DNA from: Bacillus renqingensis
Lineage (GTDB): Bacteria > Bacillota > Bacilli > Bacillales > Cytobacillaceae
Reading direction: 5' to 3'
DNA length: 64,000 nucleotides
NCBI RefSeq assembly: GCF_016464375.1
Contig: NZ_JADDIU010000006.1
Location: forward strand, 62,001 to 126,000
The notes under the pieces were generated by a model. It worked only from the letters and a program-made list of their open reading frames with translations. It was not told the origin of the DNA and searched no databases. A program made the position numbers and the translations under genes. Shown one piece after another: positions 16,141 to 25,768 of the stretch (its first letter is position 1; each line of letters begins with the position of its first letter).

Positions 16141-17754
16141 ATGATGCAAACACCGTTAACGATGACACAAATGCTGAAAAGAGCAGAAATGTTTTTCCCA
16201 AAAAAACAAGTAATCTCAAGGACAACGAGCGGAATCCAGCGATTCAGCTACAAAGAATTCGCTGACAGAACAAGAAGACTTGCAGACAGCCTTACAAAAT
16301 TAGGAGTGGAAAAAGGGGAAAAAGTTGGAACGCTGGCATGGAATCATCACCGCCATTTAGAGGCATACTTTGCAATTCCCTGTATGGGGGCTGTCTTACA
16401 CACCATTAACATCCGACTAACACCCCAGCATATTTCCTATATCATTAACCACGCAGAAGACAAAGTTCTTCTAGTTGACCCGGACATCCTGCCGTTACTT
16501 GAAAAATGCGGTTCAGAATTAAATACTGTGAAGGCATTTATTGTTATGACGGATGAGCCAGAGCTTCCGGAAACAACACTCTCACCAGTTTATCACTATG
16601 AAAATCTTTTAAAAGAAGCAAATCGTACCTTCAGCTTTCCTGATGACATTGATGAAAATGCCCCTGCGGGAATGTGCTATACATCCGCCACGACTGGAAA
16701 TCCGAAAGGTGTCATCTATACCCACCGCGGCATTGTGCTGCACAGCTTGGCGCTGGGACTTGCTGATTCTGGCGGTTTAAGTGAAAAGGATGTGGCCATG
16801 CCTGTTGTACCGATGTTCCATGTCAATGCCTGGGGAATGCCCTTTGCCGGCGTATGGTTTGGAACAACCTTAGTTATGCCGGGGCCGTACTTTACACCCA
16901 AATTACTGGCGGAGTTGATTCAAACCGAAAAGGTCACAATCACGGCGGGTGTACCGACTATCTGGCTTGGATTGTTAAAAGAACTTGAGGAAGGCTCATA
17001 TGACACGGGCAGTCTAAGATCTATTTTATGCGGAGGTTCGGCAGCGCCAAAAGGTATGATTAAGACTTTTGAACAAAAGTATAAGATTCCGTTTAAACAT
17101 GCGTACGGAATGACAGAGACAAGTCCGCTTGCCCTCATATCTACGTTAAAAAGCTACCAGGAGGAGCTGTCCCCTGAGGAAAAACTGGAACTGCGGTCAA
17201 AGCAGGGGACGCTTGTTCCTGGTTTGGAAATGAAAATTGTCGGCAAAGACGGCGAAGTTGCTTGGGATGGCAAGGAGATGGGCGAACTGTGCCTCAGAGG
17301 TCCATGGATTGCTTCCGAGTATTATAAAGATGAACGAACAAAGGATGCCTTCCGCAATGGCTGGCTGCATACCGGCGATGTGGTTACCATTGATGAAGAA
17401 GGCTTTGTCAAAATCGTCGACCGTACAAAAGATTTAATTAAGAGCGGTGGTGAATGGATTTCATCTGTTGATTTGGAAAATGCATTAATGGCTCATGAGG
17501 CGGTATTTGAGGCAGCGGTTGTTGCCATCCCGCATGAAAGATGGCAGGAGCGCCCAATCGCCTGTGTGGTGTTAAAGGATGCCTATAAAGGAAAAACAAG
17601 AAAGGAAGAATTATTTGATTTCCTAAAACCACAGTTTGCAAAATGGTGGATTCCGGATGATATTCTCTTTCTCGATGAAATTCCGAAGACATCTGTTGGG
17701 AAGTTTCTGAAACGGACACTTCGCGATCAAGTACAAAGAGAAGTTTTAAAATAG
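16141..17754 (+). CDS. Acyl-CoA synthetase
   Basis: A 537-residue ANL-superfamily enzyme that activates a fatty acid with ATP and CoA. The phosphate-binding loop [18 protein letters not shown] starts near residue 180, YGMTETSP near 321 and the A8 hinge [20 protein letters not shown] near 413, with the catalytic Lys region [11 protein letters not shown] at the C-terminus. Loop residues read SATTGNPKG rather than the commoner SGTTG, as in AlkK-type medium/long-chain synthetases. The start follows AAAGGAGTG. With the enoyl-CoA hydratase yhaR 130 bases downstream, a beta-oxidation role is likely, and a cre-like site in the leader suggests glucose repression. Confidence 0.88.
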   Translation: MMQTPLTMTQMLKRAEMFFPKKQVISRTTSGIQRFSYKEFADRTRRLADSLTKLGVEKGEKVGTLAWNHHRHLEAYFAIPCMGAVLHTINIRLTPQHISYIINHAEDKVLLVDPDILPLLEKCGSELNTVKAFIVMTDEPELPETTLSPVYHYENLLKEANRTFSFPDDIDENAPAGMCYTSATTGNPKGVIYTHRGIVLHSLALGLADSGGLSEKDVAMPVVPMFHVNAWGMPFAGVWFGTTLVMPGPYFTPKLLAELIQTEKVTITAGVPTIWLGLLKELEEGSYDTGSLRSILCGGSAAPKGMIKTFEQKYKIPFKHAYGMTETSPLALISTLKSYQEELSPEEKLELRSKQGTLVPGLEMKIVGKDGEVAWDGKEMGELCLRGPWIASEYYKDERTKDAFRNGWLHTGDVVTIDEEGFVKIVDRTKDLIKSGGEWISSVDLENALMAHEAVFEAAVVAIPHERWQERPIACVVLKDAYKGKTRKEELFDFLKPQFAKWWIPDDILFLDEIPKTSVGKFLKRTLRDQVQREVLK

Positions 17755-17766
17755 AGTAGTATAACA

Positions 17767-17791
17767 GGGCAAGGAGACCATCACCTTGTCC
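17767..17791 (+). terminator. Weak hairpin after the acyl-CoA synthetase gene
   Basis: GGGCAAGG pairs with CCTTGTCC across 9 bases. There is no clear T-run, so termination is uncertain. Confidence 0.4.
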
Positions 17792-17883
17792 TATTACACT
17801 ATTTACAAAATAATGGTGAAATTCTGTCTTTATCTTTTTGATTTATATATAATAGAATTGAATATTTGTGGGAGGGATCCAAA

Positions 17884-18675
17884 GTGTCAACCAATTTTGT
17901 AACGGATAAGGTAAATGTAAAGCTGGATGGACGGGTGGCCACAGTTGAAATGAATCGACCGGAAGCGTTAAATGCGATGGACGTAGAGATGATTAAGGGA
18001 CTGGTCGTAAAGCTAAAGGAAATTGGTGACTCTGATAAAATCGATATTGTGGTTTTAACAGGAAAGGGAAGAGTTTTTTCCGCCGGCGGTGATATTAAAT
18101 CAATGCTTTCTAATACGGACCCAACGGAATTTTACCCGGTTATGGACAGCATTAGTGAACTCGTTATTACCCTTTACAGCCTTCCTAAGTTAACTATCAG
18201 CGCCATCTCAGGGGCAGCTGCAGGTTTAGGATTTAGTCTAGCATTAGCAACGGATTATATTATTGCCGATCAATCTAGCAATCTGGCGATGAATTTCATC
18301 GGGATTGGTTTGATTCCTGACGGGGGAGCCCATTTCTTTTTAGAAAAAAGATTAGGTGAAACGAAAGCAAAGCAGGTTATCTGGGACGGAAAAATGATGA
18401 GTGCAAAGGAAGCGCTTTCTCTCGGGCTCATTCAGGAAATCGCCAGTGGCGACCTGCAGGAGGCCGTACATAATCGACTGACAGATTGGCTGAGCCGTCC
18501 TGTTCAAGCGATGATTAAGTCGAAGAAGATTCTAGCCGAAAAGAACCGACCACAATTATTAAAAATTTTAGAGCTGGAAAAATACGGCCAGCAAAAAATG
18601 CGCAAAACTATAGACCACCAAGAAGGGATCAAGGCATTTATTGAAAAAAGAAAACCAAAATTTATCGGGAAGTAA
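17884..18675 (+). CDS. yhaR: Enoyl-CoA hydratase/isomerase family protein
   Basis: A 263-residue crotonase-fold protein. Family landmarks are MNRPEALNAMD near residue 20, the oxyanion-hole segment FSAGGDIKSML near 64 and SGAAAGLGFSLALATDY near 107. The GTG start at 17884 has GGAGGG 7 bases upstream; reading further upstream lacks family similarity. The gene matches B. subtilis yhaR by position (downstream of hemZ, before yhzD-yhaQ). The exact substrate is not determinable, but hydration of enoyl-CoA or a related reaction in fatty-acid breakdown is likely. Confidence 0.88.
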   Translation: MSTNFVTDKVNVKLDGRVATVEMNRPEALNAMDVEMIKGLVVKLKEIGDSDKIDIVVLTGKGRVFSAGGDIKSMLSNTDPTEFYPVMDSISELVITLYSLPKLTISAISGAAAGLGFSLALATDYIIADQSSNLAMNFIGIGLIPDGGAHFFLEKRLGETKAKQVIWDGKMMSAKEALSLGLIQEIASGDLQEAVHNRLTDWLSRPVQAMIKSKKILAEKNRPQLLKILELEKYGQQKMRKTIDHQEGIKAFIEKRKPKFIGK

Positions 18676-18679
18676 TGAA

Positions 18680-18716
18680 AATCAAGCGGGCGTATGCGTA
18701 ATGCGCCCGCTTGATT
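18680..18716. terminator. Bidirectional terminator between yhaR and yhzD
   Basis: A perfect 13-bp stem, AATCAAGCGGGCG with CGCCCGCTTGATT. The right arm overlaps the yhzD stop codon, so the two convergent genes share it. Confidence 0.85.
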
Positions 18717-18900
18717 ATGGATGAAACAGTAGAAGTTTTCCGCTTGGTGAAATACAGCGGTGTGTCTTTTCTATTAAATTTTTCTCAGCTAACAATTTTT
18801 CTCCCTGCTCCTTCGCAGCGTCATCATGTTCAGCTTGAAAGGATTCGTCGATAATCTTTTCTCCATTCGCTTCAAAGGCTGTTAATTTGTACGTCTTCAT
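18715..18900 (-). CDS. yhzD: YhzD-like small protein
   Basis: A 61-residue protein, MKTYKLTAFEANGEKIIDES at the start and THRCISPSGKLLLFHP at the end. It is compact, without membrane segments. AAGGAG lies about 9 bases before the ATG. Size, sequence character and position between yhaR and yhaQ match the YhzD family known from B. subtilis, whose function is not established. The symbol rests on recall of that family plus position, not on a search. Confidence 0.7.
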   Translation of the reverse strand: MKTYKLTAFEANGEKIIDESFQAEHDDAAKEQGEKLLAEKNLIEKTHRCISPSGKLLLFHP

Positions 18901-18975
18901 TTGTCAAATCTCCTTTTTTAAAAAAGATGATTACTATTATTTTTGCATAATTTCCTAAATTGTGCAAAGGAAAGT

Positions 18976-19006
18976 GAAACTGTTATGATAGTATAATCGT
19001 AGGAAG
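18976..19006 (+). promoter_or_regulatory. Possible yhaQP promoter
   Basis: TTGTGC near the start of the interval and TATGAT about 18 bases later, upstream of yhaQ. Coordinates are approximate. Confidence 0.35.
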
Positions 19007-19027
19007 AGAGGAAAGGAGTGAGAGGTT

Positions 19028-19927
19028 TTGGTTCTAAAACTGGAGCATGTCACTAAACGGTTTGGGAAATTTACCGCTGTTGACGATTTATCATTAGTAA
19101 TACCGGAAAAAGAAATATTCGGTTTTTTGGGAGCTAACGGGGCTGGAAAAACAACCACCTTTCGGATGATCTTGGGCTTACTTGATCCGAGCGCAGGGAA
19201 AATCAGCTGGGACGACAAGGCGCTTAATTATTCCACCAGCCATTTAGTGGGCTACCTTCCGGAGGAGAGGGGTTTATACCCAAAACTAAAAGTACGTGAC
19301 CAAATTGTTTATTTGGCTAGATTGCGTGGAATGCAAAAGGCCGAAGCATTACGGGAACTAAAATTCTGGCTGGAAAAATTCAAGGTACCCGAATACGAGA
19401 ATAAAAAGGTAGAAGAGCTATCAAAAGGGAATCAGCAAAAAATCCAATTTATTGCCGCGGTGATACATAAGCCAAAATTATTAATTCTTGATGAGCCATT
19501 TAGCGGACTCGACCCGGTCAATGTCGAACAATTAAAAGATGGGGTTTTAGCTTTAAAAGAAAAGGGCACGACGATTGTGTTTTCAAGTCATCAAATGCAT
19601 CATGTCGAGGAGCTGTGTGAACATTTATGCATCATGCATAGAGGAAGCCCAGTAGTCCATGGGTCGTTAAGAGAGATTAAGCGGGCATTTGGGAAAAAGA
19701 ATCTGTTAATTCATGCCGATTTTCCACTGGAATCATTAAAGGACTTTCCTGGTGTGGTAAAAGCAAAACCAACGATGGAAGGCGTTCTTTTACAAATTGA
19801 AGGAGAAAATGTGGCAGAAAATATATTGAAGGGTATCGTTGGAAAAGGATTCATCCGGAAATTTGCCTTGGAAGAGCCTTCATTAAACGATATTTTTATC
19901 GAGAAGGTAGGTGATTCGTATGAATAA
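19028..19927 (+). CDS. yhaQ: ABC transporter ATP-binding protein
   Basis: A 299-residue ATPase of the NatA type. Walker A is GANGAGKTT near residue 36, the signature LSKGNQQKIQF near 137 and Walker B LLILDEPFSGLDP near 156, followed by SSHQMHHVEELCEHL. A TTG start is used, with GGAGTGAGAGG upstream. Its end overlaps the start of yhaP by 8 bases, so ATPase and permease are coupled. By family it forms a sodium- or drug-efflux type exporter with YhaP; the substrate is unknown. Confidence 0.92.
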   Translation: MVLKLEHVTKRFGKFTAVDDLSLVIPEKEIFGFLGANGAGKTTTFRMILGLLDPSAGKISWDDKALNYSTSHLVGYLPEERGLYPKLKVRDQIVYLARLRGMQKAEALRELKFWLEKFKVPEYENKKVEELSKGNQQKIQFIAAVIHKPKLLILDEPFSGLDPVNVEQLKDGVLALKEKGTTIVFSSHQMHHVEELCEHLCIMHRGSPVVHGSLREIKRAFGKKNLLIHADFPLESLKDFPGVVKAKPTMEGVLLQIEGENVAENILKGIVGKGFIRKFALEEPSLNDIFIEKVGDSYE

Positions 19928-21173
19928 TTTTTGGATTATTCTCTTCCATACGTATCTCGACAAATTGAAAAGTAAATCGTTTATCATTACAACCATCTTA
20001 ACGGTTGTCATTGTGCTGGCACTGACAAATATCCAAAACATTATTGATGTCTTTAACAAGGACGGCGGGAAAGAAACGGTTGCCGTTCTCGATGAAACCG
20101 GCCAGCTGTATCAGCCTTTCAAACAGCAGATTGCCGCCATTAATAAAGATATCAAACTCACTACCTATAATGGCAGTGAAAAAGAAGCAGAACAAAAGGT
20201 GAAAAAAGGAGATATTGACGGGCTCATCCAGTTGCGGTTTAACCAGGAGAAACTGCCTGAGGCTACTTATAAGGCAATGAGTATTGCCGACTCTTCGCTT
20301 TATACTGACCTGCAAACAGGGTTGCAGCAATTAAAGATGACGCTAGCTGCATCTAAACTTAATTTAAATCAGGAACAGCTGCAAAAACTGAATGAACCCG
20401 TTGCTTTTGATAAAGTGGCACTGGAGAAAAACGCGAAAACGGAAGAGGAACTGAATCAAGCCAGGGGTCTTGTCTATGTCCTGTTGTTTATCATTTATTT
20501 TGCGGTGATTATGTATGCCAATATGATTGCGATGGAGGTGGCAACAGAAAAGTCATCAAGGGTAATGGAAATCCTTATTTCAAGTGTCTCCCCGATTAAA
20601 CAAATGTTTGCCAAAATATTAGGAATTGGTTTACTAAGTTTGACGCAATTGGCCGCATTTTTGCTTGTTGGCTACTATTCATTCACCCGCAACATGGAAT
20701 CGTTGGCAGCTGGCTTTGGAGGTGTTTTTGGGTTTGGAAACGTGCCGGTGGCAACGATGATTTATGCAGTCGTGTTTTTTATTTTAGGCTATTTCCTTTA
20801 TGCAACACTTGCTGCATTTTTAGGTTCACTCGTGAGTCGAATCGAGGACGTTCAGCAGATGATTACACCGATGACGTTATTGGTAGTAGCAGGTTTTATG
20901 ATTGCTATGTTTGGACTTGGAAAGCCGGATGCACCATTTATTACGATTACGTCTTATATCCCGTTCTTTACGCCGATGATTATGTTCTTAAGGGTCGGAA
21001 TGCTGACCATTCCTACTTGGGAGGCGGTACTTGGGATTGCGATTCTTGTCGGCACCATTGTTGTGTTAGCAATCTTTGGCGCCCGCGTCTATCGCGGCGG
21101 CGTGCTAATGTATGGGAAGTCTAACTCCTTTAAAGATATTAAAAAAGCATTACAATTAACAAAAAATGAATAG
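19920..21173 (+). CDS. yhaP: ABC transporter permease, NatB/ABC-2 type
   Basis: A 417-residue membrane protein. One N-terminal transmembrane segment (FIITTILTVVIVLAL) is followed by a large extracytoplasmic domain of about 150 residues, then five or six C-terminal membrane segments, as in the ABC-2/NatB family. The start ATG at 19920 follows AGGTAGGTG and overlaps the yhaQ stop. The motif ATEKSSRVMEILISSVSP, typical of this permease family, is near residue 205. A dispersed repeat starts about 5 bases after the stop codon. Confidence 0.92.
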   Translation: MNNFWIILFHTYLDKLKSKSFIITTILTVVIVLALTNIQNIIDVFNKDGGKETVAVLDETGQLYQPFKQQIAAINKDIKLTTYNGSEKEAEQKVKKGDIDGLIQLRFNQEKLPEATYKAMSIADSSLYTDLQTGLQQLKMTLAASKLNLNQEQLQKLNEPVAFDKVALEKNAKTEEELNQARGLVYVLLFIIYFAVIMYANMIAMEVATEKSSRVMEILISSVSPIKQMFAKILGIGLLSLTQLAAFLLVGYYSFTRNMESLAAGFGGVFGFGNVPVATMIYAVVFFILGYFLYATLAAFLGSLVSRIEDVQQMITPMTLLVVAGFMIAMFGLGKPDAPFITITSYIPFFTPMIMFLRVGMLTIPTWEAVLGIAILVGTIVVLAIFGARVYRGGVLMYGKSNSFKDIKKALQLTKNE

Positions 21174-21177
21174 ATAC

Positions 21178-21358
21178 AAGAAAAGCACAAGCGCCCTGGT
21201 CAGCGGCGTATGGCCTGGAGCGCTCCAACTGAGATAAAGGAAACACGGTGAGCTCTAGCGAACCGATGTTGACTTATCGTAGGGCGGAGCGCGAAGGACA
21301 CTAGCCGCTAGGGCGCTGGAGCTGGACAATTCTCAAAGTCAAATGATATAAATTCTGG
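21178..21358 (+). repeat. Dispersed repeat copy after yhaP
   Basis: It runs from AAGAAAAGCACAAGCGCCCT to GGACAATTCTCAAAGTCAAA and TGATATAAATTCTGG. It contains the palindrome TGGAGCGCTCCA. The AAGAAAAGC end lies right behind the yhaP stop. Confidence 0.9.
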
Positions 21359-21364
21359 TACTAC

Positions 21365-21418
21365 AAGAAAAGCGCAAGCGCCCTGGTCAGCCCTGATCAA
21401 GGCGCTTGCGCTTTTCTA
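21365..21418. terminator. Repeat-derived perfect hairpin before yhaO
   Basis: AGAAAAGCGCAAGCGCC (21366-21382) pairs over 17 bp with GGCGCTTGCGCTTTTCT (21401-21417). It looks like a deletion derivative in which the two ends of the dispersed repeat came together, and would terminate transcription. Confidence 0.75.
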
Positions 21419-21482
21419 AGAACGTGCATTCGTATTTGTTAAGTGCTACAATGGAGAAAAGAACGGACAAGGGGAAATCGCT

Positions 21483-22700
21483 ATGAAGGAAATTTCGTTT
21501 ATTCATGCCGCTGATCTTCATTTGGACAGCCCGATGATCGGATTGAAATCTTTGCCGGAATCTATTTTTACTAGAGTAAAAGAAAGCACCTTCACGGCCT
21601 TGAAAAGGATTACAGCGGCAGCAATCGAACAGGAGGTTGATTTTGTTGTTCTTGCCGGCGATTTGTTTGATGGTGAGGACCGCAGCTTACGAGCCCAAGC
21701 CCGCTTTCGGACAGAAATGCTCAAGCTTGAAGAAAAGGGAATTCCTGTTTACATCGTACATGGTAATCACGATCATCTAAACGGAACATGGGTTAACCTT
21801 GAGATGACGGCAAACGTCCATGTGTTTGACATTGAAGTCGAGACAAAGACATTACAGACGAAAACTGGTGCAGTAGTGTATCTTTATGGGTTCAGCTATC
21901 CGAAACGAAATGTACTTGATCGGAAAATAGATGATTATCGTAAAGTGGAAGGAGCCGATTTTCACGTTGGTATTCTTCATGGCAATGAAAGTTCAGGAAC
22001 CGAGCACGATAACTATGCTCCTTTTTCAGTGAAAGAACTGCGGAATAAAGGTTTTGATTATTGGGCATTAGGTCATATCCATAAACGTACCGTTCTTTCA
22101 GAAGATCCGCCCATTGTCTATCCGGGCAATATTCAAGGAAGAAACAGAAAGGAAACCGGAAGCAAGGGGTTTTATCATATCTGCTTAAGTGAATTAGGGA
22201 CAAAAATGAACTTTATCGAATCATCAGACATTGTTTGGGAGGAAACGGAAATTGATGCGGCATCCGCACAAACCTTTCATGAAGTTTTACAAATTTGTCA
22301 GGGGATAATGAACCAAATTCGCAGGGGAAGAAAGGCAACTCTTTTAACGATTCATTTAAAAAATATAGAATTGGAAGATTATCAGGGAGCAAATAACCTA
22401 AAAAATGACCTTTTAGAGCTTCTCTTGGAAGATGAACAAGCGGAAGAATCATTTGTTTGGGTGGTTGATTTACATATTTCAGAAAGAAACACGATTGATA
22501 AAGAACAATTAAAAACTCTAGCGGGATTCTATACTGAGCTTTTTCAAACGATTGACCATTATGATGAGATAGACCATGCCCTGGCACCGATATATGAACA
22601 TCCATTAGGGAGAAAATATGCTTCCCCGTTTACCAAAGAAGAACAGCAAGAGCTGATGAAAGAAGCGGAGAGACTATTACTTAACTTACTGAATAACTAG
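21483..22700 (+). CDS. yhaO: Metallophosphoesterase, SbcD/Mre11-like
   Basis: A 405-residue calcineurin-like phosphoesterase. Metal-binding motifs are AADLHLDSP near residue 9, LAGDLFDGEDR near 58, HGNHDH near 92, GILHGNE near 161 and GHIHKR near 194. It pairs with yhaN, which starts 17 bases later, in a Mre11-Rad50 or SbcD-SbcC-like arrangement suggesting DNA-end or hairpin processing. The start follows GGGGAAAT. A repeat-derived terminator upstream isolates the yhaON unit from yhaQP. Confidence 0.92.
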   Translation: MKEISFIHAADLHLDSPMIGLKSLPESIFTRVKESTFTALKRITAAAIEQEVDFVVLAGDLFDGEDRSLRAQARFRTEMLKLEEKGIPVYIVHGNHDHLNGTWVNLEMTANVHVFDIEVETKTLQTKTGAVVYLYGFSYPKRNVLDRKIDDYRKVEGADFHVGILHGNESSGTEHDNYAPFSVKELRNKGFDYWALGHIHKRTVLSEDPPIVYPGNIQGRNRKETGSKGFYHICLSELGTKMNFIESSDIVWEETEIDAASAQTFHEVLQICQGIMNQIRRGRKATLLTIHLKNIELEDYQGANNLKNDLLELLLEDEQAEESFVWVVDLHISERNTIDKEQLKTLAGFYTELFQTIDHYDEIDHALAPIYEHPLGRKYASPFTKEEQQELMKEAERLLLNLLNN

Positions 22701-22717
22701 AAAGGAGCGAATGCTAC

Positions 22718-25717
22718 TTGAAAATTATTACACTGCATATTTACGGCTATGGCCAATTGGCAGATGTTACGTTGGATAACCTGGCTGATTTTCAAATTTT
22801 CTTTGGTGAAAATGAGGCTGGCAAATCGACAATTATGGCCTTTATCCATGGCGTTTTATTTGGCTTTCCAACAAAACAACAAGCAGAGCTCCGCTATGAA
22901 CCGAAACACCATACAAAATACGGTGGAAAGATAAGAATTTATCATGAAAAGCTGGGCTATGGCGTAATTGAGCGAGTTAAAGGAAAGGCGGCCGGCGATG
23001 TTAGCGTGATAATGGATAATGGGACAATCGGTGGTGAGGAACTACTTAAAGAACTACTTGCGAATTTTGACAAGAATCTGTTTCAAGCCGTTTTTTCATT
23101 TAATTTGCATGGACTGCAAAATATCCATCAAATGAAGGGGGAGGAAATTGGAAAATTCTTATTTTCTGCCGGAACCATAGGAACCGAACGATTAGCAAAA
23201 ACGGAAAGCTATCTACAAAAGGAGTTGGAGTCCCGGTTTAAACCCAGCGGGAAAAAGCCCGTTTTAAATGGGAAATTACAAGCACTTCACGAATTAGATT
23301 TGGAATTAAAAAAATCAGCTACCAAAAATAAGGAGTATACGAGCTTAGTTGGAAAAAGCGAAAGCCTCCAGCAGGAAATTGAACAAATTAGCGGAACGCT
23401 TCAGGATATTCAGGAAAGGAAAGAAAAGCTGAATGAATGGAGTCGAATCGAAGCAATCGTAAAGGAAGAAAAAAGGGCTAAAAAAGAATTAGAGGTCCTA
23501 GGAGAAGTGGATGCCTTTCCAGTAAGAGGAATAGAGCGGCTGGAAAAGCTAACCGAGCTTATCCATCCTTGTAATGCCAAGCTTAAAAGTATTAGCGAAA
23601 GAATTGCACATATGAAACAGGAGTTGGAAACGATTAACCCGGATGATTCTTTCCTTGAAGCGGAACCAGAGCTGTTAACACTGCTGGAGCAGGTTCCGAT
23701 TTATGAGCAATTAAAGCTGGATAAACAGCAATATGAAACAAAGCTGCTAGAGTATGAAGAAGAACTTTCGGTGATAAAAGAGAAACTGCATTTACCACTA
23801 CATGAAGAAGATATTTTCACGATTAACACAAATATCTACATGAAAAACGAAGTAGAAATGGCATCACAGAAACGTAAGAAGCTGGAAGAGGTAAAGCAAG
23901 AATTAGAGAATCAGTATCAGGAAGAAAAAAAATCGTTAGAGGAAATTGAAAAGGAAATCCTTCAAACAGAAAGTCGTTGTTTACCAAAACAGAAAAAGAC
24001 ACTTCTCGAGCAGCAATTAGCTGCAGGAAATGACAAACAGCACATTAAGGCGGAATTAGAGAACACAAAGGACAAAATAGAATTCTACCAATTTTCGATT
24101 GAGCGTGACAAGGCTGTAAAAGGCAGGCAAAAACGGCAATATTTAATTTTTGAATCAATCCTCGCGGGGATTTTCCTTTATGGGGTATTCACGGAGCAAT
24201 GGATATTACTATGGATCGGGTTGGCCGGAATCGTCATTATAACCTTTCTCCTATATCAAAGCTTAAAGCAGTTCAGGAAAGAGAAAGTTACTGCTCAGCA
24301 AACCCTTGATGTCTTAAAGGAAAAAGAAAACCAGTTAAGGCAAAAGCTGCAATCAGGGGGAAATTTAGATTTGACGAAGGTCGAGGAACAATTGCAGCGT
24401 GATCAAGAGCGGCAGGAACAGCTAAAATTGTTAGCTTTTAAATTAAAACAGCAGCAGGCACAATTTGATAAGGTAATAACAAAATTCGAAGACTGGGAAT
24501 ATGAATCTGCAGAAAATAAGAAAAAGCTGGCTGCTTTAAGCAAGGGGTTAAAGATACCTGAAAATATGGCGGCTGTTTTTCTATCAGAAGCTTTTCAGTT
24601 CATTGAACAATATAAGTCGATTGTCAGGGAGAAGCGCCATCTGCTTCATCGGCTCGAAGACATTAATGACCGACTGGTAAAAATTGAGAACGGAATCAAG
24701 GCTTTCGAGAATCGTTATTTACCCGAAATTGGGTCAAGTATACAGCAATCGGCTACCTTATTACGCAACAAGCTTAAAGCGGAGCATGAGAAACAGGTAA
24801 AAAGCAGGGAGAGGCAGGCAAAGCTAGTCGAGCTTGAAGACGAATGGAGGCAAAACAAACAAGAGCTTGAACACCTGCAAGCAGAGTATAATAAGCTGAT
24901 GAAGTCTGCAAATGTCAAAACGGAACAACAATTCTATGAACTTGGCGAAAAAGCAGAGAAACGGGCCCAGCTTCGCGAGCGTTTGGATACGTTACAGGCT
25001 CAACTACAATTCTCCATTCTGTCTGAACAAGAGCGGGAAGTTTTCTTGCAAAATCATCAGCATGATCGGGCAATGGTGGATTTAAACAGTGAATCCCAGC
25101 TTTTAAGAAGCAAATTAAAAGTGCTTCAGGAGGAACAGGCTACAAATAAGTATCAGATTCAGGTGCTTGAGGAAGGCGGCGTTTATTCCGATCTACTGCA
25201 TCAATTTAAACAGAAAAAATATGAATTTAAAGAGGATGTAAAGGAGTGGGCCGTCTATTCCCTTGCACAGGATATTCTCAAGAGGACCATTGACACCTAT
25301 AAAAATATACATTTACCAAGGATGCTGATAAAAGCACAAGAATACTTAGTGTTTCTTACGAATGGCCGGTATCAGAGGATCCATCTACATCCTTCAGGCA
25401 GCGGCTTTCTCGTTGAAAGCTGCGACCATACCATGTTTGAGGCTAATGAACTGAGTCAAGCAACGACTGAACAGCTCTATGTATCGATCAGGCTGGCACT
25501 TGCAACCACACTTTATGAAAACTATCAGTTTCCGATTATTATTGATGATAGTTTTGTTAATTTTGATGCAGGGAGAACGAGAAAGGTTATTGAACTGCTT
25601 AAAAAACTGGCCGGAAATCAAATCTTGTTTTTCACCTGCCATGAGCACTTACTGTCATTATTTAAGAATGAAAGTGTTTTAACACTAGAAAAAGGCGGAG
25701 TACAGATAATTTCATAG
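22718..25717 (+). CDS. yhaN: Rad50/SbcC-like ATPase with coiled coils
   Basis: A 999-residue AAA ATPase. The N-terminal Walker A is GENEAGKST near residue 31; the C-terminal half-site has IDDSFVNFDAGRTRKV near 945. Between them are long Lys/Glu/Gln-rich coiled coils. Unusually, two hydrophobic segments interrupt the coil near residues 468-510 (FESILAGIFLYGVF, IGLAGIVIITFLLY), implying membrane attachment at the position where Rad50 has a zinc hook. A TTG start with AAAGGAGCG upstream is used. It is transcribed with yhaO. Confidence 0.9.
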   Translation: MKIITLHIYGYGQLADVTLDNLADFQIFFGENEAGKSTIMAFIHGVLFGFPTKQQAELRYEPKHHTKYGGKIRIYHEKLGYGVIERVKGKAAGDVSVIMDNGTIGGEELLKELLANFDKNLFQAVFSFNLHGLQNIHQMKGEEIGKFLFSAGTIGTERLAKTESYLQKELESRFKPSGKKPVLNGKLQALHELDLELKKSATKNKEYTSLVGKSESLQQEIEQISGTLQDIQERKEKLNEWSRIEAIVKEEKRAKKELEVLGEVDAFPVRGIERLEKLTELIHPCNAKLKSISERIAHMKQELETINPDDSFLEAEPELLTLLEQVPIYEQLKLDKQQYETKLLEYEEELSVIKEKLHLPLHEEDIFTINTNIYMKNEVEMASQKRKKLEEVKQELENQYQEEKKSLEEIEKEILQTESRCLPKQKKTLLEQQLAAGNDKQHIKAELENTKDKIEFYQFSIERDKAVKGRQKRQYLIFESILAGIFLYGVFTEQWILLWIGLAGIVIITFLLYQSLKQFRKEKVTAQQTLDVLKEKENQLRQKLQSGGNLDLTKVEEQLQRDQERQEQLKLLAFKLKQQQAQFDKVITKFEDWEYESAENKKKLAALSKGLKIPENMAAVFLSEAFQFIEQYKSIVREKRHLLHRLEDINDRLVKIENGIKAFENRYLPEIGSSIQQSATLLRNKLKAEHEKQVKSRERQAKLVELEDEWRQNKQELEHLQAEYNKLMKSANVKTEQQFYELGEKAEKRAQLRERLDTLQAQLQFSILSEQEREVFLQNHQHDRAMVDLNSESQLLRSKLKVLQEEQATNKYQIQVLEEGGVYSDLLHQFKQKKYEFKEDVKEWAVYSLAQDILKRTIDTYKNIHLPRMLIKAQEYLVFLTNGRYQRIHLHPSGSGFLVESCDHTMFEANELSQATTEQLYVSIRLALATTLYENYQFPIIIDDSFVNFDAGRTRKVIELLKKLAGNQILFFTCHEHLLSLFKNESVLTLEKGGVQIIS

Positions 25718-25768
25718 GCTTATAGTTGGATATGGTATACTTTTACTATGGGAAAGGGCGTGAAAAGG

